Part shown: one piece after another, positions 11,501-19,081 of the stretch
Layout: every line of letters begins with the position of its first letter
How positions within the stretch are numbered: the stretch's first letter is position 1
Assembly: GCA_036398095.1 (NCBI GenBank)
Contig: DASWHR010000136.1
Span: forward strand, 1 to 30,676
DNA from: DASWHR01 sp036398095
GTDB taxonomy: Bacteria > Actinomycetota > AC-67
DNA length: 30,676 nt
Direction of reading: 5' to 3'
Translations under genes and position numbers: made by a program
Notes under the pieces: model-generated
The model's input: only the letters and a program-made list of their open reading frames with translations
Told to the model about the DNA's origin: nothing
Database searches by the model: none

Positions 11501-11853
11501 TTCCGTTCGGATGGTACGTGGACGACATCGCGGTCGCAGCCGATTCGTGGACGCCGGTGGCGACCACGACCGCAACGTCCTATCGGGTCGCGCGTCACGC
11601 GGCCGGGGCGGCCTGCTTCCGCGTTCGCAGCACCTATCGGGTCGCGGGTGCGCCCGCACCGGGTCTCTGGAGCGCGCCGAGCGCAACGGTTACGGTCTCG
11701 AAGGCGTTCGGCTCGGTGGTGCAAGGCATTCGCCGGACCACGCCCGGCGGGCCGCTTCCGGCGACCGGCACCGGCGACGGATTCGCCGGCGGCGCCGGAT
11801 TGCTCATCGCCGCCGCGGCACTCGCAATCTATCGCCGGCGGGCCGCGGCATAG
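8569..11853 (+). CDS. Cell-wall-anchored M4 (thermolysin-like) metalloprotease with LPATG sorting signal
   Basis: Secreted zinc endopeptidase of 1094 residues. Order: signal peptide (1 to about 24), FTP/PepSY-type propeptide (about 30-240), M4 catalytic domain with HEWGH at 351-355 (His351, His355 zinc ligands, Glu352 catalytic), third ligand Glu375 in NESYSDIWGE exactly 20 residues after His355 as in thermolysin, and active-site His456 in GGVHTNSGIPNHAF. Two C-terminal jelly-roll-like modules follow, one near 585-785 (ERFEGGLGGWELSG to GWYIDDVLVYDC) and one near 820-990 (ending GWYVDDIAV). The tail LPATG (1063-1067), hydrophobic segment and YRRRAAA is a sortase signal, so the enzyme is probably attached to the wall. 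The frame extends upstream, but the ATG at 8569 follows GAGGGGG by 6 bases and begins the signal peptide. Confidence 0.94.
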   Translation: MLGKRIPILLTAIVAVAASATWAAPAARPAADPLDVLAANAGGRIAVHFADETGAPDFIRAYPGALIARDGGKGSPEVRARRFLSTYGAAIGMSPAERRVAAPGATPSGTASALRLTGVERDATGRFDVRFAQTNRGRDVYAAQVLVHLSPRGVTGVNGHFVSAIDGAPNAGVTDTDARAIALTAVAKEADRSSLRVASTSLRWFRTGLIQGTAGATRLAWAVEIEGGPSGREHVWVDAQDRAVLLREPLQAHAKDRVVYSPIYDRKNPDRFVVRSEGDPPTYIPTADNLYEFTGQVYDFFANGFGRDSYDGKGETMRTVALVNNVCPNAYWNGATTNYCPGFDLDDVVAHEWGHAYTEYTHGLIYMCQSGALNESYSDIWGEAIDLTNDMDGVGGAVNDTPYPDGQRWLVGEDLTEPVHEVLLRDMWDPERLGDPAKVSSAVYVCANSSDNGGVHTNSGIPNHAFAMLVDGKTFNGHTVRAIGMTKAAHIYWRAMVAYQHPTIKFAGHEQALLAACGDLQGVNLRSPFTGAPSGERIAAGDCAQVATAMKAVEMSKPPSQCQFSPILAKGEPVLCPGATTLFAERFEGGLGGWELSGAGTTEDWPGTEWAATAQTPQGHGTRVAYAKDADVGTCETGNDASGSFAMTSKPIAIPASAENARLRFTHYVATESDDGGNVMASVDGGEFTPLPAPAYLFNPPPGAIPAPLPGSTNNDNPKAGELGWFGTDGGESKGSWGVSIADLSAIAQPGQTIRLRFDFGLDCGGGYDGWYIDDVLVYDCPVLPSPAAVTVPEAPVTGPFTVSWTRPAGATGPDTLEESAVSCAPLLADDAESGLALWDTAVEGTGAQAWTTDANKPEHDGTAFAVRGTEGMSGTTSDLIVKEPIALPRSGTATLAFRDWFIHEGDDSVRVDVSRDAGKTWKAVYTNGRSDYAPLQLAAFATEPLTPRTADLTPFMGSSILLRFRFAQGPDNRAGSIPFGWYVDDIAVAADSWTPVATTTATSYRVARHAAGAACFRVRSTYRVAGAPAPGLWSAPSATVTVSKAFGSVVQGIRRTTPGGPLPATGTGDGFAGGAGLLIAAAALAIYRRRAAA

Positions 11854-11867
11854 CAGCGCAAGAATCG

Positions 11868-11904
11868 GGGCCGGGTGCGGGGAGCCCCGAGCGCGGCCCG
11901 CTTT
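11868..11904 (+). terminator. Hairpin terminator after the M4 protease gene
   Basis: GGGCCG (11868-11873) pairs with CGGCCC (11894-11899), with an inner CGGG/CCCG stem (11878-11881, 11886-11889), followed by GCTTT. It lies between the two metalloprotease genes and suggests separate transcripts. Confidence 0.5.
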
Positions 11905-11910
11905 GCGTGA

Positions 11911-11921
11911 TAGCGTACGGT
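11911..11921 (+). promoter_or_regulatory. -10 region of the M6 protease gene, probably leaderless
   Basis: TAGCGT (11911-11916) and the overlapping TACGGT (11916-11921) lie 11 and 6 bases before the ATG at 11928. No Shine-Dalgarno is present, so a leaderless start is likely; which hexamer is used is unclear. Confidence 0.4.
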
Positions 11922-11927
11922 TTGCCG

Positions 11928-14900
11928 ATGAGCCGTCTCCTTGCGCCGCCTCGTCTTCGCGCTGTTGTGTGCATCTTCACCGCCGCCGCCCTGATGGTGC
12001 TGGGTGCCGCCGTTCAGGCACCGGCGGCCGGACGCACTCTGCGCGTCGGCGGCTATCACTTCTTCCTCTGGGCAAATCAAGCGTCGTGCACGGTCGACAA
12101 TCCGCTCGGCGTCGGAACCTTCGCCGGCTTCTCGCGCACCCAGTGCGCCTACGTCGATTTCGTGGTGGACGGCGGCGGCGCGACGACGGCGGACGGGGAG
12201 GCGCCCGAACTTACCCCGGCGCCGTCCTTCGACGTGACGTTCCTCGACGAGGCGAACACGTTGCTAGAGACGCAACCGGCCGAGCACATCGGCGGCGACG
12301 TCTGGCGATTCGCGATCGACCCACTCGGCTGGACCGACCCCGAGCCCGGCACGATCCGCTTCTCGCTCGACTCGACCAGCGGGGACGCGCTGACCGGACA
12401 ACCCTCGTTTCAGTTCACCTACAACGCGCTCGGAACCCGCACGCTCCTGGACCGGCCCGTCTACGAGGCTGCGGCCGGCGGTCTGGCGGCCGAGGATCTC
12501 ATCGTGCGCGGCGTCACGTGGGAGCGCTTCACCAAGGCCGCGTTCGTCGCCTCGGATCCTACCGATGGGCCGCCGAACCCCGATCTGGTGGCCGCCGACG
12601 TGACCGTCACGCTCACGCGCAAAGACGGCACCACCATCGACAAGACCGCAACGGCCGATGCGACCGGACAGTTCGACGTGACCTTCACGCCGGCCGAGAT
12701 CGGGGACGTGTCGGCCACGGCCGCAACCGGCTACCGCTGGCCGATCGAGATCTCCACCGACGGCGTCTACCTGGATCCTGCGACCGACGAATGGAAGACC
12801 GCATCGATCGACACAGAATCGACCGCGCACGCGATCTTCCGGTCTCCGGCGACGGGACCCGAGATCCTCGACTCGTTCGTCTCCGAGCGGGGATGGGTCG
12901 AGCCGGGCGAGCAGTACGTGCACGAGATCCGCTACCGAAACCGGTCGGCAGTTCCGGCGAGCGGCGTAACCATCACCGAGGTGCTGCCGCCGGATGTGGT
13001 GTTCGTGTCGGCGACCCCGGCGCCGTCGAGCGTGTCGGGAAACACGCTCACATGGACGATCGGCACCGTCGCACCCGACGGGGCGGTCGAAGATTCGGGA
13101 ATCGGCGAGAAGTACTCGCACCAGATCCTGGTGACCGCGCGCGCAAAGACCGGCGCGGAGAATCCTCGGATCATGTATCAGAACCTGTCGTCCACCGCGA
13201 CGCTCACGCATGCCGGCGGAAGCCTGTCATCCACCTCGCACGGCCCGCAGGTTCGCGATCAGGAGACGGCCCGCCTCGGCGACCGGCCCTTCCCGGTCGT
13301 GCTCGTGGACTATGCGGATTTCAAGCATTCGCCGGCCGCGAACGGATGGTCGTTCCATTACCGGATCTCCTCGCACGAGAATCCGGCGAGCCTGTGGACG
13401 CACTATCAGAACATGAGCTACACGCAACTGCATCCGCGCGGCGACGTCGCCAGTTTCGACGCGCCCGACGCCGCGACCTACTCCGACGACGGTCCGTTCA
13501 AGTGGTCGAACCCGTATCTGAAGGGCAACACCTGCACGGGCGCGACGCTGGTGCCGCCGGACGCAACGTCATCGTCCAGCGTCGAGTTCGCGCCGCCGGG
13601 CGCGCGCGTGACCGACGGCTGGTATCAGCTTCCCGGGCAACGGCAGTACTACGGTCAGGACGGAACGGTCAGCGGCATCGCGCCGGTCGGCGACATCGAC
13701 AGCGGCTGCGGCCCGACCGGAAAGATGGCCTACGACTCGGCCTCGGCCTCGGATCCGGATGTGGATTTCAACGACTTCGACTCGGACCGGAACTGCCTTG
13801 TGGACTTCTTCGAAATCGCCTTCCAAGGCCGCGGCGGGAACGGCGATTCGCAGGCGCACGGCTACGACAACGTCTGGCCGCACTCGGGGAACCTGCAGGA
13901 CTCCTACATCGACGAAAACGGACAGGTCGGCTACGTGTCCAACGATCAATGCCGCGACCGGCTGGAGCGGCCGCTGTGGTTCACCGACTCGACTCGCTCG
14001 GCCATGACCACGACCGACAAGGGTGACGACCTGAAGGCCCATTCGCGCGTCGGCCCCTACAACGTCAACCCGGAGAACGGCACGACGAGCGTGTTCGCGC
14101 ACGAATACGGCCATTCGCTGGGCCTGCCCGACCTGTATTCGGGAGATCGCACCACGGTCGATTACTGGGATCTGATGTCGACCGACGGGTTCCAGTACAT
14201 GGGCGTGTGGTCGCGCCAGGACCTGGGATGGATCGTTCCGCGCCGCACGCCGGCGGCGATCTCGACCTCGATCGGGGACTCGAAGGTCGACACGCATCGG
14301 ATCGACGCCGTCGGGTCCGACGGCGCGGCATATGCGCTGACCGGTCCGGAGGTGCACAACGGCGACGCCTACTACGTCGAGCTGCCGCACCGCGTGCTGT
14401 TCGAAAAGGTCCCGAGCGGCACGCACGCGTTCTATTCGACGGCCGGCAATGCGTTCGGATGTCCCGGCCGGACGATGGACGTGCGGCTGGACACGACCCG
14501 GCAGGCGGCCGAAAGCTCGACCCTCACGCTGACGCTGACGTCGTGGTTCGAGATCGAATGGGACTTCGACTACGGGTTCGTGATGATCTCGACCGACGGG
14601 GGAAGCACGTTCGCTTCCGTCGAGTCGCAAAGCGGCACGAGCACGCCGCAGGCGTACAACCCGAACAACAACGTCTGCCAGCAGACGTTCGGCAACGGGA
14701 TCACCGGCACGTCCACCTCGATCAACTTCCCGAGCAACATCGCCGAGCGCACCAACGGCGACTATCCCGAGCCGGCGTTCATCGACGACACGTTCGACAT
14801 CTCCGCGTGCGCGGGCGTGGCGTGCGTTATTCGGCTCGCGTACTCGACCGACACCGGGCTCGCGAAGCGAGGCTGGGTCGTGGACGATCTGAACGTCGCC

Positions 14901-15590
14901 GGCAGCGACGGGACGGTCTACTTCGACGACGACGTCGAGAAGGAGCGGATCGGCACCTACACGCTGAACAAATGGCTGCGATTCAAGGCGGGGCCGTCGC
15001 CGTTCGATCACGGCTACTACGTGGAGCTGCGCGACCGGACCGGCAACGACTACGACTCGGCCGGCCAGGGCGAGCGGCATCCGATCGACTTCATCCCCGG
15101 CATCTCGATCTGGTACACCGACGAAGCCCATGGATACGGCAACTCGGGCACCGACGATCCGCCGTCGCAGATCACCCTGGATCCGCGGTGGGAGTCGGAG
15201 CAGCAAGATCCGCGCTTGTCGGACGCGTCCTTCTTCCCGATGGCAGGACTGAACACGTTCACCGATACCGGATGGACGGACAACTACGTGTTCTTGGACG
15301 GCTCGCCGTTCGGCCTGAACTTCGGCTGCTTCGCGGCGCGCGTGAATTCGATCGCCGGCCTGGGATCGGGCAGCGCGACGGCCGGTCTGACGATGACGAC
15401 CAACCCGAAGAACTGCATCAAGGTGCTCGGCATCTCGCAAGGCGCGCCGAAGCCCGCGCCGAAGGTCTTGCCGCCGACCGGCATCGGCGGCGGCGCCGGA
15501 ATCGCGATCGGGATGGCGATGCTCATCGTCGCAGGGATCGCATCCCGCGCCATTCGCCGCCGCCCTCTCCTCGCCCGAACGCCGGATTGA
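11928..15590 (+). CDS. Cell-wall-anchored M6 (immune inhibitor A-like) metalloprotease with LPPTG sorting signal
   Basis: Secreted zinc protease of 1220 residues. It has a signal peptide (1 to about 35), a beta-rich N-terminal part, a DUF11-type repeat near 320-425 (YRNRSAVPASGVTITEVLPP), then the M6 catalytic domain with HEYGHSLGLPDLY, zinc site HEYGH at 725-729 and a following DYWDLMSTDGF Met-turn-like segment. Beta-sandwich modules typical of InhA follow (DYGFVMISTDGGSTF, RGWVVDDLNVAG). LPPTG at 1181-1185, a hydrophobic helix and RRRPLLARTPD form a sortase signal. InhA-type enzymes degrade host or environmental proteins; here wall display suggests nutrient scavenging or surface processing. 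The ATG at 11928 starts the signal peptide and follows a -10 element; the frame itself is open much further upstream across the M4 gene. Confidence 0.93.
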   Translation: MSRLLAPPRLRAVVCIFTAAALMVLGAAVQAPAAGRTLRVGGYHFFLWANQASCTVDNPLGVGTFAGFSRTQCAYVDFVVDGGGATTADGEAPELTPAPSFDVTFLDEANTLLETQPAEHIGGDVWRFAIDPLGWTDPEPGTIRFSLDSTSGDALTGQPSFQFTYNALGTRTLLDRPVYEAAAGGLAAEDLIVRGVTWERFTKAAFVASDPTDGPPNPDLVAADVTVTLTRKDGTTIDKTATADATGQFDVTFTPAEIGDVSATAATGYRWPIEISTDGVYLDPATDEWKTASIDTESTAHAIFRSPATGPEILDSFVSERGWVEPGEQYVHEIRYRNRSAVPASGVTITEVLPPDVVFVSATPAPSSVSGNTLTWTIGTVAPDGAVEDSGIGEKYSHQILVTARAKTGAENPRIMYQNLSSTATLTHAGGSLSSTSHGPQVRDQETARLGDRPFPVVLVDYADFKHSPAANGWSFHYRISSHENPASLWTHYQNMSYTQLHPRGDVASFDAPDAATYSDDGPFKWSNPYLKGNTCTGATLVPPDATSSSSVEFAPPGARVTDGWYQLPGQRQYYGQDGTVSGIAPVGDIDSGCGPTGKMAYDSASASDPDVDFNDFDSDRNCLVDFFEIAFQGRGGNGDSQAHGYDNVWPHSGNLQDSYIDENGQVGYVSNDQCRDRLERPLWFTDSTRSAMTTTDKGDDLKAHSRVGPYNVNPENGTTSVFAHEYGHSLGLPDLYSGDRTTVDYWDLMSTDGFQYMGVWSRQDLGWIVPRRTPAAISTSIGDSKVDTHRIDAVGSDGAAYALTGPEVHNGDAYYVELPHRVLFEKVPSGTHAFYSTAGNAFGCPGRTMDVRLDTTRQAAESSTLTLTLTSWFEIEWDFDYGFVMISTDGGSTFASVESQSGTSTPQAYNPNNNVCQQTFGNGITGTSTSINFPSNIAERTNGDYPEPAFIDDTFDISACAGVACVIRLAYSTDTGLAKRGWVVDDLNVAGSDGTVYFDDDVEKERIGTYTLNKWLRFKAGPSPFDHGYYVELRDRTGNDYDSAGQGERHPIDFIPGISIWYTDEAHGYGNSGTDDPPSQITLDPRWESEQQDPRLSDASFFPMAGLNTFTDTGWTDNYVFLDGSPFGLNFGCFAARVNSIAGLGSGSATAGLTMTTNPKNCIKVLGISQGAPKPAPKVLPPTGIGGGAGIAIGMAMLIVAGIASRAIRRRPLLARTPD

Positions 15591-15618
15591 TGTTCCGCGG
15601 GGTGGACGCATCGAAACG

Positions 15619-15650
15619 AAACGAGGCCCGGGATCCCGGGCCTCGTTTGT
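15619..15650. terminator. Bidirectional rho-independent terminator
   Basis: A perfect 30-bp palindrome (15619-15648), AAACGAGGCCCGGGA followed by its reverse complement, gives a GC-rich stem flanked by A on one side and T on the other, followed by TGTTTTG. It sits between the stops of the convergent M6 protease and beta-helix genes and can serve both strands. Confidence 0.85.
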
Positions 15651-15664
15651 TTTGGATTCGTTCG

Positions 15665-16972
15665 CTACAGCAGCGCCGGGAGCCACGCTTCGACGGCGCC
15701 CAAGCCGTGGGGCATGTCCACGCATGACGAGGCCGCGGACGCGCACGTCGGCGCCGGCCACGTCTTCCAGTCACTGACCACTCGCCCGTTCACACCGGCG
15801 AATCCTTCGATCAGGCCGACTTCGACCCGCGGGTCGCCCCCGGGCGGCGTGATCCCCGAATAGAACGGCAGCTTCGGCGTGTCGGGGTCGTTGTTGGTGC
15901 AGCCCCAGACCGTCTCGAGCAACTCCGGCGCCGTGGATTCATAGGTGTTGTGATCCCAGCAGTTGCCGGGACCGCTGCTCGCGCCCTGCGCGAGGTCGGC
16001 CAGGCCGCTGTCGGACACCGTGTTGCCCCAGATCGTGTTGCCGGCGGGCACGTAGAGGAACTGATCGGGCAGCGGCGCGAGCACGATCCCGGCCATCTCG
16101 TGACCCCGGATCTCGTTGCCGATGACATGATTCGAGCTGCCGCCCGCGATCGCGATCCCGACGCCGTAGAACAGGGCCGCGATCCCGACACCCGGGGCGT
16201 CGATCCGCGAGTTGTCGATGATCGTGTTGTTCTCGATCGTGACACCGCGCTGCGGCGGCCCCGCTTCGCCGTCGAGCGAGTTCGGCACGATGCCGAGCGC
16301 GTTGTCGTGCCAGGACGAGTCCTTCAGCAGCAGGTTCCCGCCGGCGTTCGTTCCGGAATAGCCGAGCGCGTTCTCGGCCGCTTCCACGTCGGTGATGACC
16401 GCGTCACACGGATAGCACTCGCCGATGTAGAAGCCGGAGTCGGCGTTGCCCGAGGCGTAGGAGTTGTCCATCTGCCCGCAGCGCGCGTCGTAGGCGTACA
16501 CGCCGTAGCGCCCGTTGTTGTAGGCGGTCAGGTAGCGGCCCCAGTATCCGGTGACCGACAGCCACCAGAACGCGGTGTCGCGGTAGTTGCGGCCGGTCAT
16601 GTTCTCCAACACGACCCGGTCGGCGTTGACGTCGAATCCGAAGTTCTTGGTGAACTCGCCGTCCAAGATGACCTGATCACGGTCGGTGCCGCGGATCCGC
16701 AGCCCGGGCGTTGCGACGACGACCTTCTCGTAGTAGATCCCGGGATGAATCAAGATGGTGTCGCCCTCGGATGCGTCGTCGACGGCGGATTGGATCGAGG
16801 CGTATCCACCGTTGCCGACCTCGAGCAGCGCGCCGCTGCCGGGCAAGGGCGTGCCGGCCGGGTACTCGCATGAGCCGGTCTTGAAGCCGGTACCGTTGCC
16901 GTACGCCTGCGATGCGATCGGCGCCGCCAGCGTCGCAAGCGCGATCGTCGTGGCGATCAATCGTCGAATCAT
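15665..16972 (-). CDS. Secreted right-handed parallel beta-helix protein
   Basis: 435 residues with a signal peptide (MIRRLIATTIALATLAAPIASQA) and a PbH1-type beta-helix: YASIQSAVDDASEGDTILIHPGIYYEKV is the usual opening of such domains, followed by coils such as GVTIENNTIIDN, NHVIGNEIRGHEMAGIVL and GNTIWGNTVSDSG. These folds are found in polysaccharide lyases, epimerases and surface carbohydrate-binding proteins; no catalytic motif could be assigned. The start follows GGAGGAG by 4 bases. It is the second gene after the cupredoxin-like gene, 24 bases apart on the same strand, so the two probably form an operon. It lies tail to tail with the M6 protease gene. Confidence 0.88.
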   Translation of the reverse strand: MIRRLIATTIALATLAAPIASQAYGNGTGFKTGSCEYPAGTPLPGSGALLEVGNGGYASIQSAVDDASEGDTILIHPGIYYEKVVVATPGLRIRGTDRDQVILDGEFTKNFGFDVNADRVVLENMTGRNYRDTAFWWLSVTGYWGRYLTAYNNGRYGVYAYDARCGQMDNSYASGNADSGFYIGECYPCDAVITDVEAAENALGYSGTNAGGNLLLKDSSWHDNALGIVPNSLDGEAGPPQRGVTIENNTIIDNSRIDAPGVGIAALFYGVGIAIAGGSSNHVIGNEIRGHEMAGIVLAPLPDQFLYVPAGNTIWGNTVSDSGLADLAQGASSGPGNCWDHNTYESTAPELLETVWGCTNNDPDTPKLPFYSGITPPGGDPRVEVGLIEGFAGVNGRVVSDWKTWPAPTCASAASSCVDMPHGLGAVEAWLPALL

Positions 16973-16996
16973 TGTCTCCTCCTTGTCGTGCAGCGA

Positions 16997-17392
16997 TCAA
17001 ACGATGACGAGCGTGCCCGTCACCTTCGACGGATGAATCGTGCAGAAGAATCTGTATTCACCGGGCGTCAGAGCCTCGACTCCGCGGACCTGGGCTTCCC
17101 CCCGGAAACTCGCGTCGTCGCTTTCGAACAAACCCGTGGGCTCCCCATCGATTATGGGATCGCCCGAGTGGACGTTGTGTCCCTCGACGTCGAGGTTCAA
17201 AAGCGTCAGGTGAGATCCCTGCGGCAGGATCAGCGACTTGGTTTCGAGGACCTTTGTGCTGCCGTTGTAGACGTCCCCGCCGGGCAGATAGGCGCTGCCG
17301 CGCGCGACCATCAGGGCGTCGATGCCCGCCGCGCGCGCCGGACCGACCGCGAAAGCCATGCTGCAGAGAATGAGTGTGATCGCTTTCCGCAC
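16997..17392 (-). CDS. Secreted cupredoxin-like protein lacking the usual axial Met
   Basis: 131 residues: signal peptide (to about residue 22) and a plastocyanin-like fold. The first copper ligand region is LDVEGHNVHSGDP (His72, possibly His75), and the C-terminal ligand loop is YRFFCTIHPSKVTGTLVIV with Cys117 and His120. In related proteins a Met follows (CTIHPxM); here the position is Lys123 and the only Met residues lie at the start and in the first 28 residues or so. Either copper is bound by three ligands or the protein no longer transfers electrons. Start is GTG at 17392, 6 bases after GGGAGGGG. It is first in a likely operon with the beta-helix gene, and is divergent from the GH5 gene. 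Confidence 0.85.
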   Translation of the reverse strand: MRKAITLILCSMAFAVGPARAAGIDALMVARGSAYLPGGDVYNGSTKVLETKSLILPQGSHLTLLNLDVEGHNVHSGDPIIDGEPTGLFESDDASFRGEAQVRGVEALTPGEYRFFCTIHPSKVTGTLVIV

Positions 17393-17488
17393 CGGCCCCT
17401 CCCTCGGGCTCCCGCAGCCCCGGCCGCGTTCGTGCTTGGTTGTGCAATGGTTTCGACACAGACCGGCGCAACCCTGCCGACAGCGAAC

Positions 17489-17494
17489 TATTCT
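17489..17494 (+). promoter_or_regulatory. Possible -10 element of the GH5 gene
   Basis: TATTCT stands out in the GC-rich 218-base gap between the divergent cupredoxin and GH5 genes and would give a leader of about 110 bases. No -35 is evident, so this is tentative. Confidence 0.3.
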
Positions 17495-17531
17495 CGCAGA
17501 TCGGCGCGCCCGGTGTTCCGAGTTGCCCGGC

Positions 17532-17547
17532 TTGGTCCCGGGACCAA
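17532..17547. repeat. 16-bp perfect palindrome upstream of the GH5 gene, candidate operator
   Basis: TTGGTCCC (17532-17539) is followed directly by its reverse complement GGGACCAA. It lies 63 bases before the start codon, just downstream of the possible promoter, where a LacI-type or similar dimeric sugar regulator could act as a roadblock. No regulator gene is adjacent. Confidence 0.4.
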
Positions 17548-17610
17548 TCCGAAGGGAAGCGGCCCGGACGGGGCGAACTGCATGAGCAGGGCTTTCGGGG
17601 AGGAAATCGG

Positions 17611-19080
17611 ATGAAACGACGGCTGGGACACGTCGCGGGGCTGCTCGCGCTGATCGGGTCCCTCGTTCCTGCCGTCGCGTCCCCGCCGGTGGTGCTTCCG
17701 CCGCCGTCTCCGGCCCCCCTGCATTGGGACGGCGCGGCGCTGCGCGATGCGAGCGGCCGCGAAGTCACGCTGCGCGGCCTCAACGTCGTCTTCAAGCGCG
17801 GCGGCTATCTCCCCGACCCGTCGGGCTCGACGATCACGGCCGACTCGATGAACGCCGCAGACGCGGACCTGATCGCCTCGTGGGGTTTCAACCTGGTGCG
17901 GCTCGGCCTGATCTGGAAGGCCGTCGAACCGGTCCGCGGCTCCTACGACGACCGCTACCTGGCGCGCGCACAGGCCATCGTGCGGACGCTGGCGAACCGC
18001 GGCATCTACACGCTGATCGACTTCCACCAGGACGTCTACAACGAGCGCTACGCGGGGGAGGGCGCGCCCGACTGGGCGGTGAACTCGCCGCTGCCGCCGA
18101 CCAACACCGGAAACTGGGGCGCGAACTATTTCACGCCGGCGGTGATGAACGAATACGACTTGTTCTGGGCGAACGCCAACGGAGTTCGCGACGCGTATGC
18201 CGATGCGTGGATGCGAGTGGCGGCCGCGTTCGCCGGCGAGGCGGGCGTGCTCGGCTACGACCTGTTCAACGAACCGTGGCCGGGAACGCAATGGCCATCG
18301 TGTGCGAACCCGGCGGGCTGCCCGGTGTTCGACGACCTGATCTTGGACCAGTTCTATCAGCAGGTTTTGAATGCGATCCGCACCATCGATCCGGATCGGA
18401 TGATCTATTTCTCGCCGGCGATCCCGACCAACTTCGGCGCCGGCACCGCGGTCGGGCCGCTCATCGACGGCGCCGGGCAGACCGGCCTGTCGTTCCACGT
18501 CTACTGCCTGGAAGGGTCGCTAGACGGCTCGTTCAGCGGTCAAGGCGGATCGTGCGCGACGCTGGAGAGCCGGGCGATGCAGACGCAGGCCGATTGGGCG
18601 CGCACGATCGGCGCGCATCCGCTGCTGAGCGAGTTCGGCGCGTCCGACGATCTGGACGACGTCGAGCGGCTGATCGAGCTGGCCGAGGCAAGCGACGCGA
18701 ACAGCTACGCGTACTGGGCCTACAAGCAGTTCGACGATCCGACCGGATCACCGACCGAGAGCGTGCTGGATCCCGTCACGCTCGCGCCCAAGCTCGACAA
18801 GCTGCGCGTCATCGCGCGGCCCTACGCGCAGTCGGTGGCCGGCACCGACATCGAGCAGGACTGGATGCCGAACGAGATGCTCCGGACGCTCCGGGTGATC
18901 TACGACGCAACGGGCGGCGAGACCGTGATCGTGTGGCCGCGCGAGATCCAAGGGCCCTACGGCGCTTTCGTCGTGTGCGACCCGCCCGGCGGGTGCTCCC
19001 TGGAAACGCACGGCGATCGCATCATCGTGCATGCGACCGCCGGTGCCCACGTCATCGTCGGCGTCTCCCGCCTCGACTGA
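17611..19080 (+). CDS. Secreted GH5 glycosidase, endoglycoceramidase-like
   Basis: 489 residues with a signal peptide (MKRRLGHVAGLLALIGSLVPAVAS). The GH5 (beta/alpha)8 domain begins at about residue 45 (LRGLNVVFKRGGYLP) and shows TLIDFHQDVYNERYAGEGAPDWAV, acid/base Glu221 in LFNEPWPG, FHVYC, and nucleophile Glu341 in LLSEFGAS. A C-terminal beta domain of about 90 residues follows. The FHQD and GAPDWAV segments and the C-terminal domain resemble endoglycoceramidases and related GH5 enzymes that cleave glycan from glycolipids or small beta-glucosides; the exact substrate is uncertain. ATG at 17611 follows GGGGAGG by 7 bases. The stop lies one base from the stop of the convergent deacetylase gene. 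Confidence 0.9.
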   Translation: MKRRLGHVAGLLALIGSLVPAVASPPVVLPPPSPAPLHWDGAALRDASGREVTLRGLNVVFKRGGYLPDPSGSTITADSMNAADADLIASWGFNLVRLGLIWKAVEPVRGSYDDRYLARAQAIVRTLANRGIYTLIDFHQDVYNERYAGEGAPDWAVNSPLPPTNTGNWGANYFTPAVMNEYDLFWANANGVRDAYADAWMRVAAAFAGEAGVLGYDLFNEPWPGTQWPSCANPAGCPVFDDLILDQFYQQVLNAIRTIDPDRMIYFSPAIPTNFGAGTAVGPLIDGAGQTGLSFHVYCLEGSLDGSFSGQGGSCATLESRAMQTQADWARTIGAHPLLSEFGASDDLDDVERLIELAEASDANSYAYWAYKQFDDPTGSPTESVLDPVTLAPKLDKLRVIARPYAQSVAGTDIEQDWMPNEMLRTLRVIYDATGGETVIVWPREIQGPYGAFVVCDPPGGCSLETHGDRIIVHATAGAHVIVGVSRLD

Positions 19081-19081
19081 C

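Noticed and set aside
10980..11927. Long in-frame extension upstream of the M6 protease start
   Set aside because: It overlaps the 3' end of the M4 gene and its terminator; a signal peptide and a -10 element mark 11928 as the start.
13569..15761. 730-codon minus-strand open frame inside the M6 protease gene
   Set aside because: Shadow frame, Arg/Val-rich, crosses the terminator palindrome and the end of the beta-helix gene.
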